Of a stretch of 36,571 nt of DNA, positions 21,578 through 30,794 are shown piece after piece. How positions within the stretch are numbered: position 1 is the stretch's first letter; the number at the start of each line of letters is the position of its first letter. The notes under the pieces are model-generated. The model had not been told where the DNA came from, did no database searches, and saw nothing but the letters and a program-made list of their open reading frames with translations. Source of the stretch: Scatosoma sp045632265 (GTDB lineage: Bacteria; Bacillota; Clostridia; Christensenellales; Borkfalkiaceae); NCBI GenBank assembly GCA_045632265.1, contig JAZQWG010000035.1, forward strand, positions 1 through 36,571, in the 5' to 3' direction. The translations under genes were made by a program, and so were the position numbers.

Positions 21578-23704
21578 TTACTCGATATCAAGCAAATCTT
21601 GATAACGTTTGGTGAAGAGTTCAACCGAGCCTTCGTATTCTTTGATAATCGCGCTTTGTACGGACGAAGATTGTTGCGTTGCCGACGTGGATTTCAAAGC
21701 TTCGTAGAAGAGATAGGAGAACGTGCCTTCCTTTTCTCTATCGTCGTGGATATAGCCGCCTTCATATACTTCGTCGCCGTCGAATACGTACGAGCAGTAG
21801 ATGATGTGCCAGCCGTAATCGGAAGGAACAACTGCATACGCGCCAACGCCTTCGTTTACAACCATTTGCGCCGCGTATTCAAATTCGCTTACGAAGTTGG
21901 TCTTATGCGCGTTTACCGCATAGCCCATGTACGTGTTCAAGCAACCCGTATCCGTGCTGTATGCGAACATCAATTCGTTTACAGCGGACAACGCTTTATA
22001 ACCGATGCTATCTTCGTAGAAATATTCGCTTGCCTTTACCGTACCAAGGTTGAAATTACCCTTTGCATATACGAAACCATTGTAATCAATTTCGTCTTCC
22101 GCATCGTAGTACGTGCCGTAGCTAGACAATGCGTATTCGCTCTTGTTGGAATACTTATCGTTGTTGTACGTCGTTTCAGCTGCGTCGATGCCTGCCGTTT
22201 CGGAAACGTAGGAAACGAAGATATCGATGAACGAATCGATGTCCTCTTTGTTTGCCGTCGTCGTCCATTCGCCGTCGTCGTCTTTTACAGCCGTGCCGTT
22301 GAATGCGTAGTTGCCAGCGTAGTGCTTAATCGTTTCGTATTTATCCGTGTTCGAGAAGTTATCTTCAAAGAAATAATACTTGCCGTTCTTTTCATAAGCG
22401 TAGTGTGCGTGTTCTTCTTCACAGAACCAGCTACCACGCAAATCTTCCGCTTGAATATTTGCAAGCAAGTCTTCACGGAATTTGTACAAATCCTTTTGTT
22501 CGTACTTGCTCTTTGCCGCGGAATACGCTTGCGTTTGCGTTTGCGAGAAAGGCAACAAGATGTTATATACGAAGCCGTAACCGTCCAAACCGTACGTCAA
22601 GAAAGCCGTATCGGAAACGGTGCTAAGCGCCGATTCAAACGCCGTGTAGTCGTTTTCGTAGGTGTTCTTTTGGGAATTTTTAAGCGCCGTATATTCCGCT
22701 TCTACCTTTTCTTTCGTCAAGCTACCTTCCGCTTCTTCAGCCAACTCTTCGTAATACTTGTTTACAAGGGCTTGACCAAGCGTGGTGGAAAGTTCTTCGT
22801 AGTAGTAGTTCAATTGCGTGATATACGCTGCGTTTTCGCCTTCAGCAATCAAGCCGTAGCTTTGCAAGTTTGCAAGGAAAGCGTTGTATGCTTTCATACG
22901 GGTGGACTTCGTCGAGCCGTCAACCTTTTCGTATTCGCCACAGCTGTCAAGTGCGTTGCGGCCGGTGTACACGTCGTAATTGAGCGCGCCGTCTTTCATG
23001 GGCACGTATTCGGTCTTTTCCGTATTTGCATTGGTGGGCGTCGTACGCGCTTCGCCGTGATCGTGTTCGTCTTCACTTTCTTTGATGTAGTTCGCTTCAG
23101 CGCTATCCAAAGAGTTGTTCAACGAATATTTCAAGCCGTATTCCGCTTCAAAGTACCCTTCCATCGATTCTTCGTCCGTCTTACCAAAGTCGGTAAGGTA
23201 ATACTTCATCGTCAATACTTCGGGGTGCGCTTGAAGAAGAGCTTTTTCCTTTGCGTTGGAAACTTTGCCAAGTTCGTTTTCGATGTACTTATCCAAGGAA
23301 ACTTCTACAAGTTCAGGGTTGCTCAACGCCTTTTCAATGAAATGCGATACTGCGTATTGCGTAAGAATCTTTTGACCGGTCAAGGTGCTCATAAGCATCG
23401 TGAATACGTCTTTGTAAGAGTAGCCTTGTTGTACGTAAGAATAGCCCGAGCTCAAGAAAAGGGAAACGAGTTCTCTTTTATAGATATCCGTCGAAAGCGA
23501 ACCGTTTGCAATCAACGTGTCCAAGCTTTGCGCTACTGCGGAATTATCCTTTGCTAATTCGTCGGAAATGTCAACGGTTGCAACCACTTGCTCCAAATCG
23601 CGTACGTTGTCAGCAACGAAGAAATTACAACCCGTTGCGCCAAGCGTAAGACCTAATGCAAGCGCAAGCGCCGCCGTTTTTTTCCATAAGTGTTTCTTAT
23701 TCAT
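21578..23704 (-). CDS. Large lipoprotein with parvulin/PrsA-like features
   Basis: A 708-residue exported lipoprotein: signal peptide with lipobox GATGC (Cys about 26). It then has long helical segments (about 30-400) like the SurA/PrsA chaperone arms, an acidic His-rich stretch SEDEHDHGEA, and a C-terminal region ending VVPSDYGWHIIYCSYVF, which resembles the last strand of a parvulin peptidyl-prolyl isomerase domain (GWHIIKV). It probably helps fold secreted proteins; whether it is an active isomerase is unclear. The ATG at 23704 has GGAGCGA upstream. It lies 99 bases after mfd and may belong to the pth-mfd unit. It is far longer than B. subtilis PrsA (about 290). Confidence 0.65.
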   Translation of the reverse strand: MNKKHLWKKTAALALALGLTLGATGCNFFVADNVRDLEQVVATVDISDELAKDNSAVAQSLDTLIANGSLSTDIYKRELVSLFLSSGYSYVQQGYSYKDVFTMLMSTLTGQKILTQYAVSHFIEKALSNPELVEVSLDKYIENELGKVSNAKEKALLQAHPEVLTMKYYLTDFGKTDEESMEGYFEAEYGLKYSLNNSLDSAEANYIKESEDEHDHGEARTTPTNANTEKTEYVPMKDGALNYDVYTGRNALDSCGEYEKVDGSTKSTRMKAYNAFLANLQSYGLIAEGENAAYITQLNYYYEELSTTLGQALVNKYYEELAEEAEGSLTKEKVEAEYTALKNSQKNTYENDYTAFESALSTVSDTAFLTYGLDGYGFVYNILLPFSQTQTQAYSAAKSKYEQKDLYKFREDLLANIQAEDLRGSWFCEEEHAHYAYEKNGKYYFFEDNFSNTDKYETIKHYAGNYAFNGTAVKDDDGEWTTTANKEDIDSFIDIFVSYVSETAGIDAAETTYNNDKYSNKSEYALSSYGTYYDAEDEIDYNGFVYAKGNFNLGTVKASEYFYEDSIGYKALSAVNELMFAYSTDTGCLNTYMGYAVNAHKTNFVSEFEYAAQMVVNEGVGAYAVVPSDYGWHIIYCSYVFDGDEVYEGGYIHDDREKEGTFSYLFYEALKSTSATQQSSSVQSAIIKEYEGSVELFTKRYQDLLDIE

Positions 23705-23803
23705 AAAATCGCTCCGATTTTTGTTTTTCTCAATTCGCACGGCAAACGCCGTCACGTTATATTATAACGCATTTTTCTATAAAGTGCAAACGTTTTTTTA
23801 TCG

Positions 23804-26800
23804 TTATTGCGTGAAAGTTAAGGCAAATTTCAAAAATTTCGTCATTAGTGCCATCAATTTCATTGATTGCGCTTCCCCGTAAAACTCTACGACGGGCGCT
23901 TCCGTCATATTTAAGCGGGTTTGCGTTGGATATTTATCAAGTGCGGAAAGAATTTTCTTATCCCCAAGCGTTTCCAAAGTGGGGAATTCCAGCTTACCAA
24001 CGCCGTTGACGAGCGTGATTTTCTTGACGTTGCACTTTGCCGCATAGTTTTTCAACACCGCTATCACAAGCAAATTTTCCACCGCTCTTGGCAATTCGCC
24101 GTACGTGTCACGAAGCGATTCATACACTCGTTTATAATCGGCAACCGTCGAAATTTCCGCAATTTGCTTATAGCAATCAAGCCGCCCTGCGGACGATTCG
24201 ATATACTTTTCCGAAATGTACGCATCGACGTGGATATCCAGTTCCACCATTTGCGTTTTTTCGCCCGTGAGTTCTTCCTTCAAAAGCTTGGCGTACAACT
24301 CGTAGCCCACCTTATCCATGTGCCCGCTTTGTTCCGCACCCAAGACGTTGCCCGCACCACGAATTTCCAAATCGCGCATGGCGAGTTTATACCCCGAGCC
24401 AAGCTCGGTAAATTCCATAATCGCCTTCAATCTCGCCGCCGCGTTTGCGCTCATAACCCGTTCGGGCTTAAACGTGAAATAAGCGTGCGCAAGCCTTGCG
24501 CCACGCCCCACTCTACCTTTGAGTTGGTACAGCTGCGAAATGCCCAGCTTATCGCTATCAATGACGATAATCGTATTGGCGTTGGGCAAATCTACCCCGT
24601 TTTCAATAATCGTCGTCGTAATCAAAATATCCGTCTTTCCGCCGTAGAAATCGAGCACCGCATTTTCAAGCGCCGTCTTATCCATTCTACCGTGCACGAC
24701 GGAAATTTTCGCTTCGGGCAAAATGCGTTTTACGCCCGCAGCAAAGGTGGAAATACTTTCCACTTTGTTATACAAAATGAACACTTGCCCACCACGAGAA
24801 AGTTCTCTTATGCAAGCATCTCGAATAAGCGTTTCCGTTTCTTCCACGACGTACGTTTGCACGGGCAAACGTTCTCTTGGCGGCGTGTGAATCGTCGAAA
24901 TATCCCGTATCCCCGACAAGGACATGTGCAAGGTACGGGGAATAGGCGTAGCCGTCATCGTCAAGCAATCGATGTTCTTACGCATATTTTTAATTTTTTC
25001 TTTATGTTCCACGCCAAAGCGTTGTTCTTCGTCCAAAACGAGCAAGCCCAAGTCCTTGAACTTAACGTCGGCGGAAAGCAATCTATGCGTGCCGATTACC
25101 AAATCGATTTGCCCGTCTTGCAACCCCTTCAAAATAGCTTCCGTTTCCTTGGGCGTATTAAAACGATTGAGCGCAGCAACTCGCAACCCAAACGCTTCAA
25201 AACGAGCTTTTGCAGAAAGGAAATGTTGACGGCAAAGCACGGTGCTGGGGCACATCAAAGCCGCTTGTTTGCCACCAAGCACGCACAAATAAATAGCACG
25301 GAAGGCCACTTCCGTCTTACCAAAACCCACGTCCCCGCAAAGCAATCTATCCATCACTTTCGACGACGTCATATCCCCTTTCACTTCTTCTATCGATGCC
25401 GTTTGGTCAAGCGTTGGCGTGTACTCGAACGCATCTTCAAACTCTTGCATAAACGCTTGATTTTCGGGGAAAGCAAAGCCCTTATTTTCCGCGCGTTCGG
25501 CGTACAATTTTTTCAAATCAAACGCCAAGTTTTTAAGCGAAGCACGAACACGTGCTTTCACTCTTTCAAATTCCGCACCGCCTATTTTGCTCAACGAAGG
25601 CGAAGCGTCGCCCACGTATTTGGACAAGACGTCCATGCTTTCTGCGGGCACGTACAGCGTATCGCCGTCCTTATAGGCAAGGGCGATATATTCTTTCGTG
25701 CCGTCCGTCGTTTCTATCTTTTTCGTGCCAAGTACCTTACCGATACCGTGCGTTTCGTGAACGACGTAATCGCCCACGTCGGGCGCAGAAAACATATCCC
25801 CACGCTTGCGGCGCAATCTACGATTGTCGGGGGCTTTTACGTACAAATCGCCCGTGCCGATAAGCGCCGTTTTGCATCCGTGCAAAACCATTCCTTTATC
25901 CAGCCGTTCGGTCAAGACGTACACGCCCTTATTCTCGTCCATACTTTCGGGAAGTGCGGACGTGGAAACGTATTCTTCCGCCAAGTTTTCCGTCATCTTC
26001 ACGGCAAGGCGTTCTTCCCCGCAAAAGAGCACGACTTTATAACCGCCTTTCAGCCAGTTTTTAATATCCGTCAAAAGGGTGGGGAAACCGTTGAGATAAC
26101 GCATGACGGGCGTAGCCGAAAGATTGAAAATTTTCAGCGGTTGGAAGAAAAAAGGATTGCCCGTAAACGTTTGCAAGGCAAGCCGTTGCACGTTCATAAC
26201 GCCGTCTAAAAATTGCTGTTTATCTACGTATTGATTTTTCGTGAACGAGAAAGCTTCGCCCCCTTGTTGCAAGCGAGAAAAGCGTTCTTCGTGTTCTTTA
26301 TACAGCGCGTTAAATCTATCCCAAAGCGCCTTGCTCTCGTCAAAGACGAGAAGTGCGTTTTTAGGCAAAATGGAAAAGAAATCGGTGACGTTGGAAAGCA
26401 AGGGCATCACAAAAGACGTATCGAAATCGTTTGCCAAAATATCGTCCACTATCCCCCTTGCTCGGGTGTACGATTCCGACGTGGAAAAGCCTTTTGCTTC
26501 CCTATCCAAAAGCGAAGCAATACGTGCCTTATCTTCTTCCAAAACGCAAACGTCCGTCGCCGCCAAAAGCGTAATTTCTTTCACGCCCGCAAGCCGCTGC
26601 CCCGTTGCAAAATCGTAGGGCTTAATCTTTTCCACCGTATCGCCGAAAAAGTCTATCCGCACGGGGTTTTCCGCATTGATAGGATACACGTCGAGAATAT
26701 CCCCTCGCAAGGCAAACGCACCTTTGCTTTCCACTTCAAACGAGCGGGTGTAGCCCATTTTTACAAGCGTTTGGGCAAGCGTGGAAAAATCAAAATCCTC

Positions 26801-27205
26801 ACCTTCTTTGAAGGTGAGCGTCGGCAATTTTTTCGGGAATAATTGCAATAAAGCATCAAGCTCTGCCACCACCACTTCGGGGTTATTTTGCAAGGCGTAA
26901 ATGCCGTTCAAACGTTTATAAAGCGCATCTTTGGAAAGAGCTTTTCTATACAACAGCACTTCGTCTTTCGCCGCCAAAACTTGCGTGCGTTTGCCCGAAA
27001 GGGTTGCGATGTTATCCGCCGCCTTTTGCGCAGAAATACTATCCGCCGTGACGTACACTACGGGATTTTCCACAAGCCCCGCAATCAAGTATTTTAAGGA
27101 ATCAGAAACGCCGAAAACCGCCGTCGGCGTGCCGCGGCGGAGTTCTTCTTGGAGCGCAATATATTCTGCGCCTAAATTGTCAAATGTAAAAAAGTTGCGT
27201 TTCAT
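23804..27205 (-). CDS. mfd: Transcription-repair coupling factor
   Basis: A 1133-residue DNA translocase that removes RNA polymerase stalled at lesions and recruits UvrA. In order: UvrB-like N-terminal domains (about 1-430), RNA-polymerase-interacting domain (GDYVVHETHGIGKVLG, about 480-550), helicase motor with Walker A DVGFGKTEVAFRA (about 625), Walker B DEEQRFG, motif III TATPIPRTLHMSL, and motif VI LYQLKGRVGR. The C-terminal D7 domain follows. Length and order are typical. It is 15 bases downstream of pth, an arrangement common in Firmicutes (pth-mfd). Confidence 0.98.
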   Translation of the reverse strand: MKRNFFTFDNLGAEYIALQEELRRGTPTAVFGVSDSLKYLIAGLVENPVVYVTADSISAQKAADNIATLSGKRTQVLAAKDEVLLYRKALSKDALYKRLNGIYALQNNPEVVVAELDALLQLFPKKLPTLTFKEGEDFDFSTLAQTLVKMGYTRSFEVESKGAFALRGDILDVYPINAENPVRIDFFGDTVEKIKPYDFATGQRLAGVKEITLLAATDVCVLEEDKARIASLLDREAKGFSTSESYTRARGIVDDILANDFDTSFVMPLLSNVTDFFSILPKNALLVFDESKALWDRFNALYKEHEERFSRLQQGGEAFSFTKNQYVDKQQFLDGVMNVQRLALQTFTGNPFFFQPLKIFNLSATPVMRYLNGFPTLLTDIKNWLKGGYKVVLFCGEERLAVKMTENLAEEYVSTSALPESMDENKGVYVLTERLDKGMVLHGCKTALIGTGDLYVKAPDNRRLRRKRGDMFSAPDVGDYVVHETHGIGKVLGTKKIETTDGTKEYIALAYKDGDTLYVPAESMDVLSKYVGDASPSLSKIGGAEFERVKARVRASLKNLAFDLKKLYAERAENKGFAFPENQAFMQEFEDAFEYTPTLDQTASIEEVKGDMTSSKVMDRLLCGDVGFGKTEVAFRAIYLCVLGGKQAALMCPSTVLCRQHFLSAKARFEAFGLRVAALNRFNTPKETEAILKGLQDGQIDLVIGTHRLLSADVKFKDLGLLVLDEEQRFGVEHKEKIKNMRKNIDCLTMTATPIPRTLHMSLSGIRDISTIHTPPRERLPVQTYVVEETETLIRDACIRELSRGGQVFILYNKVESISTFAAGVKRILPEAKISVVHGRMDKTALENAVLDFYGGKTDILITTTIIENGVDLPNANTIIVIDSDKLGISQLYQLKGRVGRGARLAHAYFTFKPERVMSANAAARLKAIMEFTELGSGYKLAMRDLEIRGAGNVLGAEQSGHMDKVGYELYAKLLKEELTGEKTQMVELDIHVDAYISEKYIESSAGRLDCYKQIAEISTVADYKRVYESLRDTYGELPRAVENLLVIAVLKNYAAKCNVKKITLVNGVGKLEFPTLETLGDKKILSALDKYPTQTRLNMTEAPVVEFYGEAQSMKLMALMTKFLKFALTFTQ

Positions 27206-27220
27206 TTTCCGTCTATTTCA

Positions 27221-27778
27221 TCAATTAAAACGGCACATTACCTTTTCGATATCTTCACCCTTGGCAAATGCCGCCGCCGCTTCGCCCGCCTTTTTACAAG
27301 CATCGCCAAACAGCGTGTAATCGTCCTTCTTCACCTCCGAAAGCACGTAGTTGATAATGGGAATATCCACGTCGTCACGAATACCGATACGAATACGGGC
27401 AAAATTCTTCAAACCCGTTTCGCCGATAATGCTTCTCATGCCGTTGTGCGTGCCTGCGCTACCACTTGCACGAATACGCACTTTGCCTTTAGGCAAATCG
27501 TAATCGTCGTAAATAACGAGAAGCTTATCTTCCGTAATCTTGTATTTCGCCATCAGTTGTTTTACCGCTCTACCCGAGTTGTTCATGTACGTCAAAGGAC
27601 GGGCGAGAATTACTTTTTCCCCGCCGATAAACGCTTCGGCAATAGACGCTTCGCATTCCTTTTTCTTGAACTTGGTATCCAAGACGTCCGCACAATCGCC
27701 CACGGCGATAAAGCCCATGTTATGGAAGGTTTTTTCGTATTTTTTATCAGGATTACCCAAACCTACAATTAAATACAT
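27221..27778 (-). CDS. pth: Peptidyl-tRNA hydrolase
   Basis: A 185-residue enzyme that cleaves peptidyl-tRNAs released early from ribosomes. N-terminal IVGLGNPDKKYEKTFHNMGF carries the conserved Asn and catalytic His (about residue 19). TYMNNSGRAV and DDYDLPKGKVRIR, then GSAGTHNGMRSII, are all family hallmarks. Normal length. AAAGGATAG precedes the ATG. It starts just after the hairpin that ends prs and leads into mfd. Confidence 0.97.
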   Translation of the reverse strand: MYLIVGLGNPDKKYEKTFHNMGFIAVGDCADVLDTKFKKKECEASIAEAFIGGEKVILARPLTYMNNSGRAVKQLMAKYKITEDKLLVIYDDYDLPKGKVRIRASGSAGTHNGMRSIIGETGLKNFARIRIGIRDDVDIPIINYVLSEVKKDDYTLFGDACKKAGEAAAAFAKGEDIEKVMCRFN

Positions 27779-27801
27779 AATCTATCCTTTTATCATAAAG
27801 A

Positions 27802-27830
27802 GCCGCCGTTGTAAAGCGGCGGCCTTTTCT
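27802..27830 (-). terminator. Terminator/attenuator between prs and pth
   Basis: Stem GCCGCCGTT 27802-27810 with 27815-27823, loop GTAA. The minus-strand T-run is modest (TCTTTAT), so partial readthrough into pth is likely. Confidence 0.65.
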
Positions 27831-27843
27831 TTTGTAGTTGAAA

Positions 27844-28788
27844 TTAGTCGTACAACTTGGACATAGGTTTATCCAAATATACGTTTTCGATTGCCGCAGC
27901 GAAGATGTCTGCAACCGACAATACGTCGAATTTGTCGAGTTTCTTTTCTTCGGGCAAGTGAATCGTATCAAGCATAACGAGTTGCGTGATTGCCGATTTT
28001 TGCAATCTTTCAATTGCAGGACCACTCAATACAGCGTGCGTGCAACCAGCGTAGATTTCCGTTGCGCCTGCGTCTTTGATTGCTTGTGCGCCTTGGCAAA
28101 GCGTACCTGCCGTATCAATCATGTCGTCAACCATAAGACATCTCTTACCAGCAACGTCACCGATAATGCTCATAACTTCCATTACGTTTGCTTTGGGACG
28201 ACGTTTATCGATGATAGCAATGGGCACACCAAACTTTTCAGCAACCTTTCTCGAACGTTTTACGCTGCCCAAGTCGGGAGCAACGACTACGTCGATGTTG
28301 TTCTTCTTTGCAAAGTAGCTGTAAAGCGTAGGGCCGCCAAGAAGGTTATCTACGGGGATATCGAAGAAGCCTTGAATTTGGTCAGCGTGCAAGTCCATCG
28401 TCAAAACGCGGTCTGCACCTGCTTCCGTAATCAAGTTTGCAACAAGCTTCGCCGTGATGGGATCACGAGAGCGTGCTTTTCTATCTTGACGAGCATACCC
28501 AAAATAAGGAATAACTGCCGTAACACGACCAGCCGATGCACGTTTTGCCGCGTCGATCATGATAAGCAATTCCATAAGGTTATCGTTTACGGGCGAGCAC
28601 GTAGATTGAATAATGAATACGTCTCTACCACGTACCGTTTCTTTAATGTGTACGTTAATTTCTCCGTCGGAGAACGTGTTTACTTCCACTTCGCCAAGTT
28701 CGGTATTGAGTTTCTTCGCAATCGCCTTTGCCAAGTCGGGGTTAGAGTTACCGCTAAACAGCTTAATTTCATTGCCGTGAGTTATCAT
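27844..28788 (-). CDS. prs: Ribose-phosphate pyrophosphokinase
   Basis: A 314-residue class I PRPP synthase making PRPP from ribose 5-phosphate and ATP, feeding purine, pyrimidine and NAD synthesis. Motifs: KLFSGNSNPDLAKAIAKKL at the N-terminus, the flexible-loop and ATP-site YFGYARQDRK, VLTMDLHADQIQGFF, and the PRPP loop CLMVDDMIDTAGTL. Length matches B. subtilis Prs. AAGGAAGG lies before the ATG. The promoter is about 130 bases upstream, giving a leader of about 115 nt in which I recognise no riboswitch. Confidence 0.98.
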   Translation of the reverse strand: MITHGNEIKLFSGNSNPDLAKAIAKKLNTELGEVEVNTFSDGEINVHIKETVRGRDVFIIQSTCSPVNDNLMELLIMIDAAKRASAGRVTAVIPYFGYARQDRKARSRDPITAKLVANLITEAGADRVLTMDLHADQIQGFFDIPVDNLLGGPTLYSYFAKKNNIDVVVAPDLGSVKRSRKVAEKFGVPIAIIDKRRPKANVMEVMSIIGDVAGKRCLMVDDMIDTAGTLCQGAQAIKDAGATEIYAGCTHAVLSGPAIERLQKSAITQLVMLDTIHLPEEKKLDKFDVLSVADIFAAAIENVYLDKPMSKLYD

Positions 28789-28914
28789 ATGTAACCTTCC
28801 TTTTATTTTTACCTATCCTTTCCGCTTTCCCGCGTAAAAAGGCTTCGGTTTTTTTCGTTGTATTACACCTTTTTCCCAAACGTGCACAATACGCACGCAC
28901 CTTATCCGTATATT

Positions 28915-28943
28915 ATAATACTCTTTTTCCCCTTACAAGTCAA
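28915..28943 (-). promoter_or_regulatory. Promoter of prs
   Basis: Minus strand TTGACT (28938-28943), 17-bp spacer, TATTAT (28915-28920). Confidence 0.75.
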
Positions 28944-28976
28944 GAGAATATACGCAAAAAAAGCAATTTCTTTTTC

Positions 28977-29495
28977 TTATTTTTCCACAACAGAATTTTC
29001 CATTTCCGCTTTTTTACGTTCTTTTTCTTCTTTTTGCTTTTGGCGCATGCCCGCAAAAAAGGACGTAAGCAGCGTGGAACACTTATCTTCCGCTACGCCT
29101 CCCACAACTTCCGTCTTATGGTTGAGCAAATTCGCTTCCGCAAGCGCAGCCGTCAGCGAGCGACCTTTTTGTTCGTACGCACCGAAAAATACTTTATCCA
29201 CACGGGCGTTCAAGCAAGCGCCCATGCACATGGGGCAGGGCTCTAACGTCACGTACAGCTCGCAACCTTCGGGCAGCCGCCAAGAGTGGAATTTTTTACA
29301 AGCTCTATCAATCGCCATCATTTCCGCGTGCGCCGATGCAAGCTGCAATTTCGCACGGCGGTTGTACCCGCTTGCCACCACTTTACCTTCGTACACAATC
29401 ACTGCGCCGATGGGCACTTCCCCTTGCTTAAGCCCACGCTTCGCCGCCTTGATTGCTTCCCGCATAAATTTTTCTTCTCTTGATAATTTTTTCAT
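28977..29495 (-). CDS. tadA: tRNA-specific adenosine deaminase
   Basis: A 172-residue enzyme making inosine at the wobble position of tRNA-Arg(ACG). The zinc/catalytic motifs HAEMMAID and PCPMCMGACLNARVDKVFFGA are present in normal positions. The C-terminus is extended by about 20 Lys/Glu-rich residues. Its ATG overlaps the stop of the M14 peptidase gene by four bases (ATGA), so it is translationally coupled at the end of a four-gene operon. Confidence 0.95.
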   Translation of the reverse strand: MKKLSREEKFMREAIKAAKRGLKQGEVPIGAVIVYEGKVVASGYNRRAKLQLASAHAEMMAIDRACKKFHSWRLPEGCELYVTLEPCPMCMGACLNARVDKVFFGAYEQKGRSLTAALAEANLLNHKTEVVGGVAEDKCSTLLTSFFAGMRQKQKEEKERKKAEMENSVVEK

Positions 29496-30316
29496 AACAA
29501 TCGTATATATTCCCTCGATAAATCGTATAACGCTTTTTCGTTTTTTGCAATAATATCTTTTAACCCGTCTTCGCCTATCGGGTGGGACAAGCTATCCTTG
29601 CCCGTTTCCACCGTAAAAGCGGGGATATGAAAGCGTTGCACGCACCAGTCCTTGTATCCACCCACGCTTCCCTTTGCGTTTCCTATCGCATAACCCGTGG
29701 ATTTAGACAAAGCCTTTGCAAAAGCAAAATCTCGCAATTTATCCCTTTCGTCTTGGTCGAACAGCCAGTAAATTTCTTCACCTTTGGTGTGATAACTCAC
29801 CGTATAATTTGGCGTAATTTCTTCCGTAAAGGCTTTCAGCGCCTTTGTTTCTTTCTCGCTAAACGGGGTTTTACCGATATAATTTTCGCTGTTTGGATAG
29901 CGAATATTTTTCGTTCCCTCTCCCCACTTTGCGGGGAAATTGACGTTCAAATCTACGCCCCGTCCGTTGGCTTTCCAAAGGGAAAAATCTTCCCCATTAT
30001 TTATCGCAATCAGCCGTTTTTTCGCCCGCCTATTTTCCACGCTTCCCACGCCCTTTTGCGAGATCAACGCCCCGTCGGGATTAACGAGCGGAATCAGCCA
30101 AAAACTGCCCTTAAAAAGGGGCGTTTCGTAATGCGAAAAGGCAAGTTTCGCCGTGATAAATTCCCGTCCGTGGATAGCGTATTGCGCCAAACCAACGGGC
30201 TCGCCTTCCCCTATTTTGACGGCGTAAATATTCCGTCCAAAACAGCTTTTTCCGATAATTCTCTTTTCCGTTTTTACGCCCATATAAAAGGCGGTTGTTT
30301 CTTCATAAATATCCAC
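29492..30316 (-). CDS. M14-family zinc carboxypeptidase-like protein
   Basis: A 274-residue protein with M14 features: zinc ligands in HGREF (His-x-x-Glu) and SYHTKG (His), the Arg/Asn substrate-binding area GRGVDLNVNFPAKW, and the catalytic Glu in FTVETG. Related Firmicute proteins are gamma-D-glutamyl-meso-diaminopimelate peptidases that trim peptidoglycan peptides. It has no signal peptide, so it probably works inside the cell on recycled muropeptides, or in the mother cell or forespore; that is inference. The start is GTG with a weak ribosome site, 33 bases after rlmH. Confidence 0.85.
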   Translation of the reverse strand: MDIYEETTAFYMGVKTEKRIIGKSCFGRNIYAVKIGEGEPVGLAQYAIHGREFITAKLAFSHYETPLFKGSFWLIPLVNPDGALISQKGVGSVENRRAKKRLIAINNGEDFSLWKANGRGVDLNVNFPAKWGEGTKNIRYPNSENYIGKTPFSEKETKALKAFTEEITPNYTVSYHTKGEEIYWLFDQDERDKLRDFAFAKALSKSTGYAIGNAKGSVGGYKDWCVQRFHIPAFTVETGKDSLSHPIGEDGLKDIIAKNEKALYDLSREYIRLL

Positions 30317-30349
30317 GCCTACAATATATGCAAACGGGCAATTTTGCGT

Positions 30350-30787
30350 TTACTTATGATATGCCGAGCCGCTGTTTATCATAAACGCACGGTACACTTG
30401 TTCCGCCAAAATAACACGCATGAGTTGGTGCGGAAAAGTCATATCCGAAAAGGAAATCATACAATCAGCCGCCCTTTTCACTTCGTCCGAAAGTCCGCAA
30501 GACGAGCCGATAACAAAGGAAATTTCCTTGCCCGTATCGCACAGCTTTTGCAACTTCTTGGCAAGCGTTTCGCTGGAATATTTTTCCCCTTCGATAGCTA
30601 AAGCTATCGTATAGCCTTTAACCGCACGCAAAATGTCCGCTGCTTCCGCTTCGGGTGAAGCGCCTTCAGCGAGTTCCTTAATCTCTACTTTTGCAAAGCG
30701 GGAAAGGCGTTTTACGTATTCCGCCACCGCTTCACGATAAAAGCTTTCTTTAATTTTTCCTACGACTACGAAATTGATTTTTTGCAT
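30350..30787 (-). CDS. rlmH: 23S rRNA pseudouridine-1915 N3-methyltransferase
   Basis: A 145-residue SPOUT-fold enzyme that methylates pseudouridine 1915 in helix 69. Hallmarks: INFVVVGKIKESFY at the N-terminus, the SAM-binding knot FVIGSSCGLSDEV, and the C-terminal MTFPHQLMRVILAEQVYRA with a final SAYHK. The ATG at 30787 has GAGGGA just upstream and is preferred to the in-frame ATG at 30802, which overlaps the preceding gene. It is second in the operon. Confidence 0.97.
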   Translation of the reverse strand: MQKINFVVVGKIKESFYREAVAEYVKRLSRFAKVEIKELAEGASPEAEAADILRAVKGYTIALAIEGEKYSSETLAKKLQKLCDTGKEISFVIGSSCGLSDEVKRAADCMISFSDMTFPHQLMRVILAEQVYRAFMINSGSAYHK

Positions 30788-30794
30788 TGTTCCC

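Noticed and set aside
21599..26209. Plus-strand frames of 652 and 762 codons opposite the foldase lipoprotein and mfd
   Set aside because: Shadows of highly biased minus-strand genes; mfd in particular is unmistakable.
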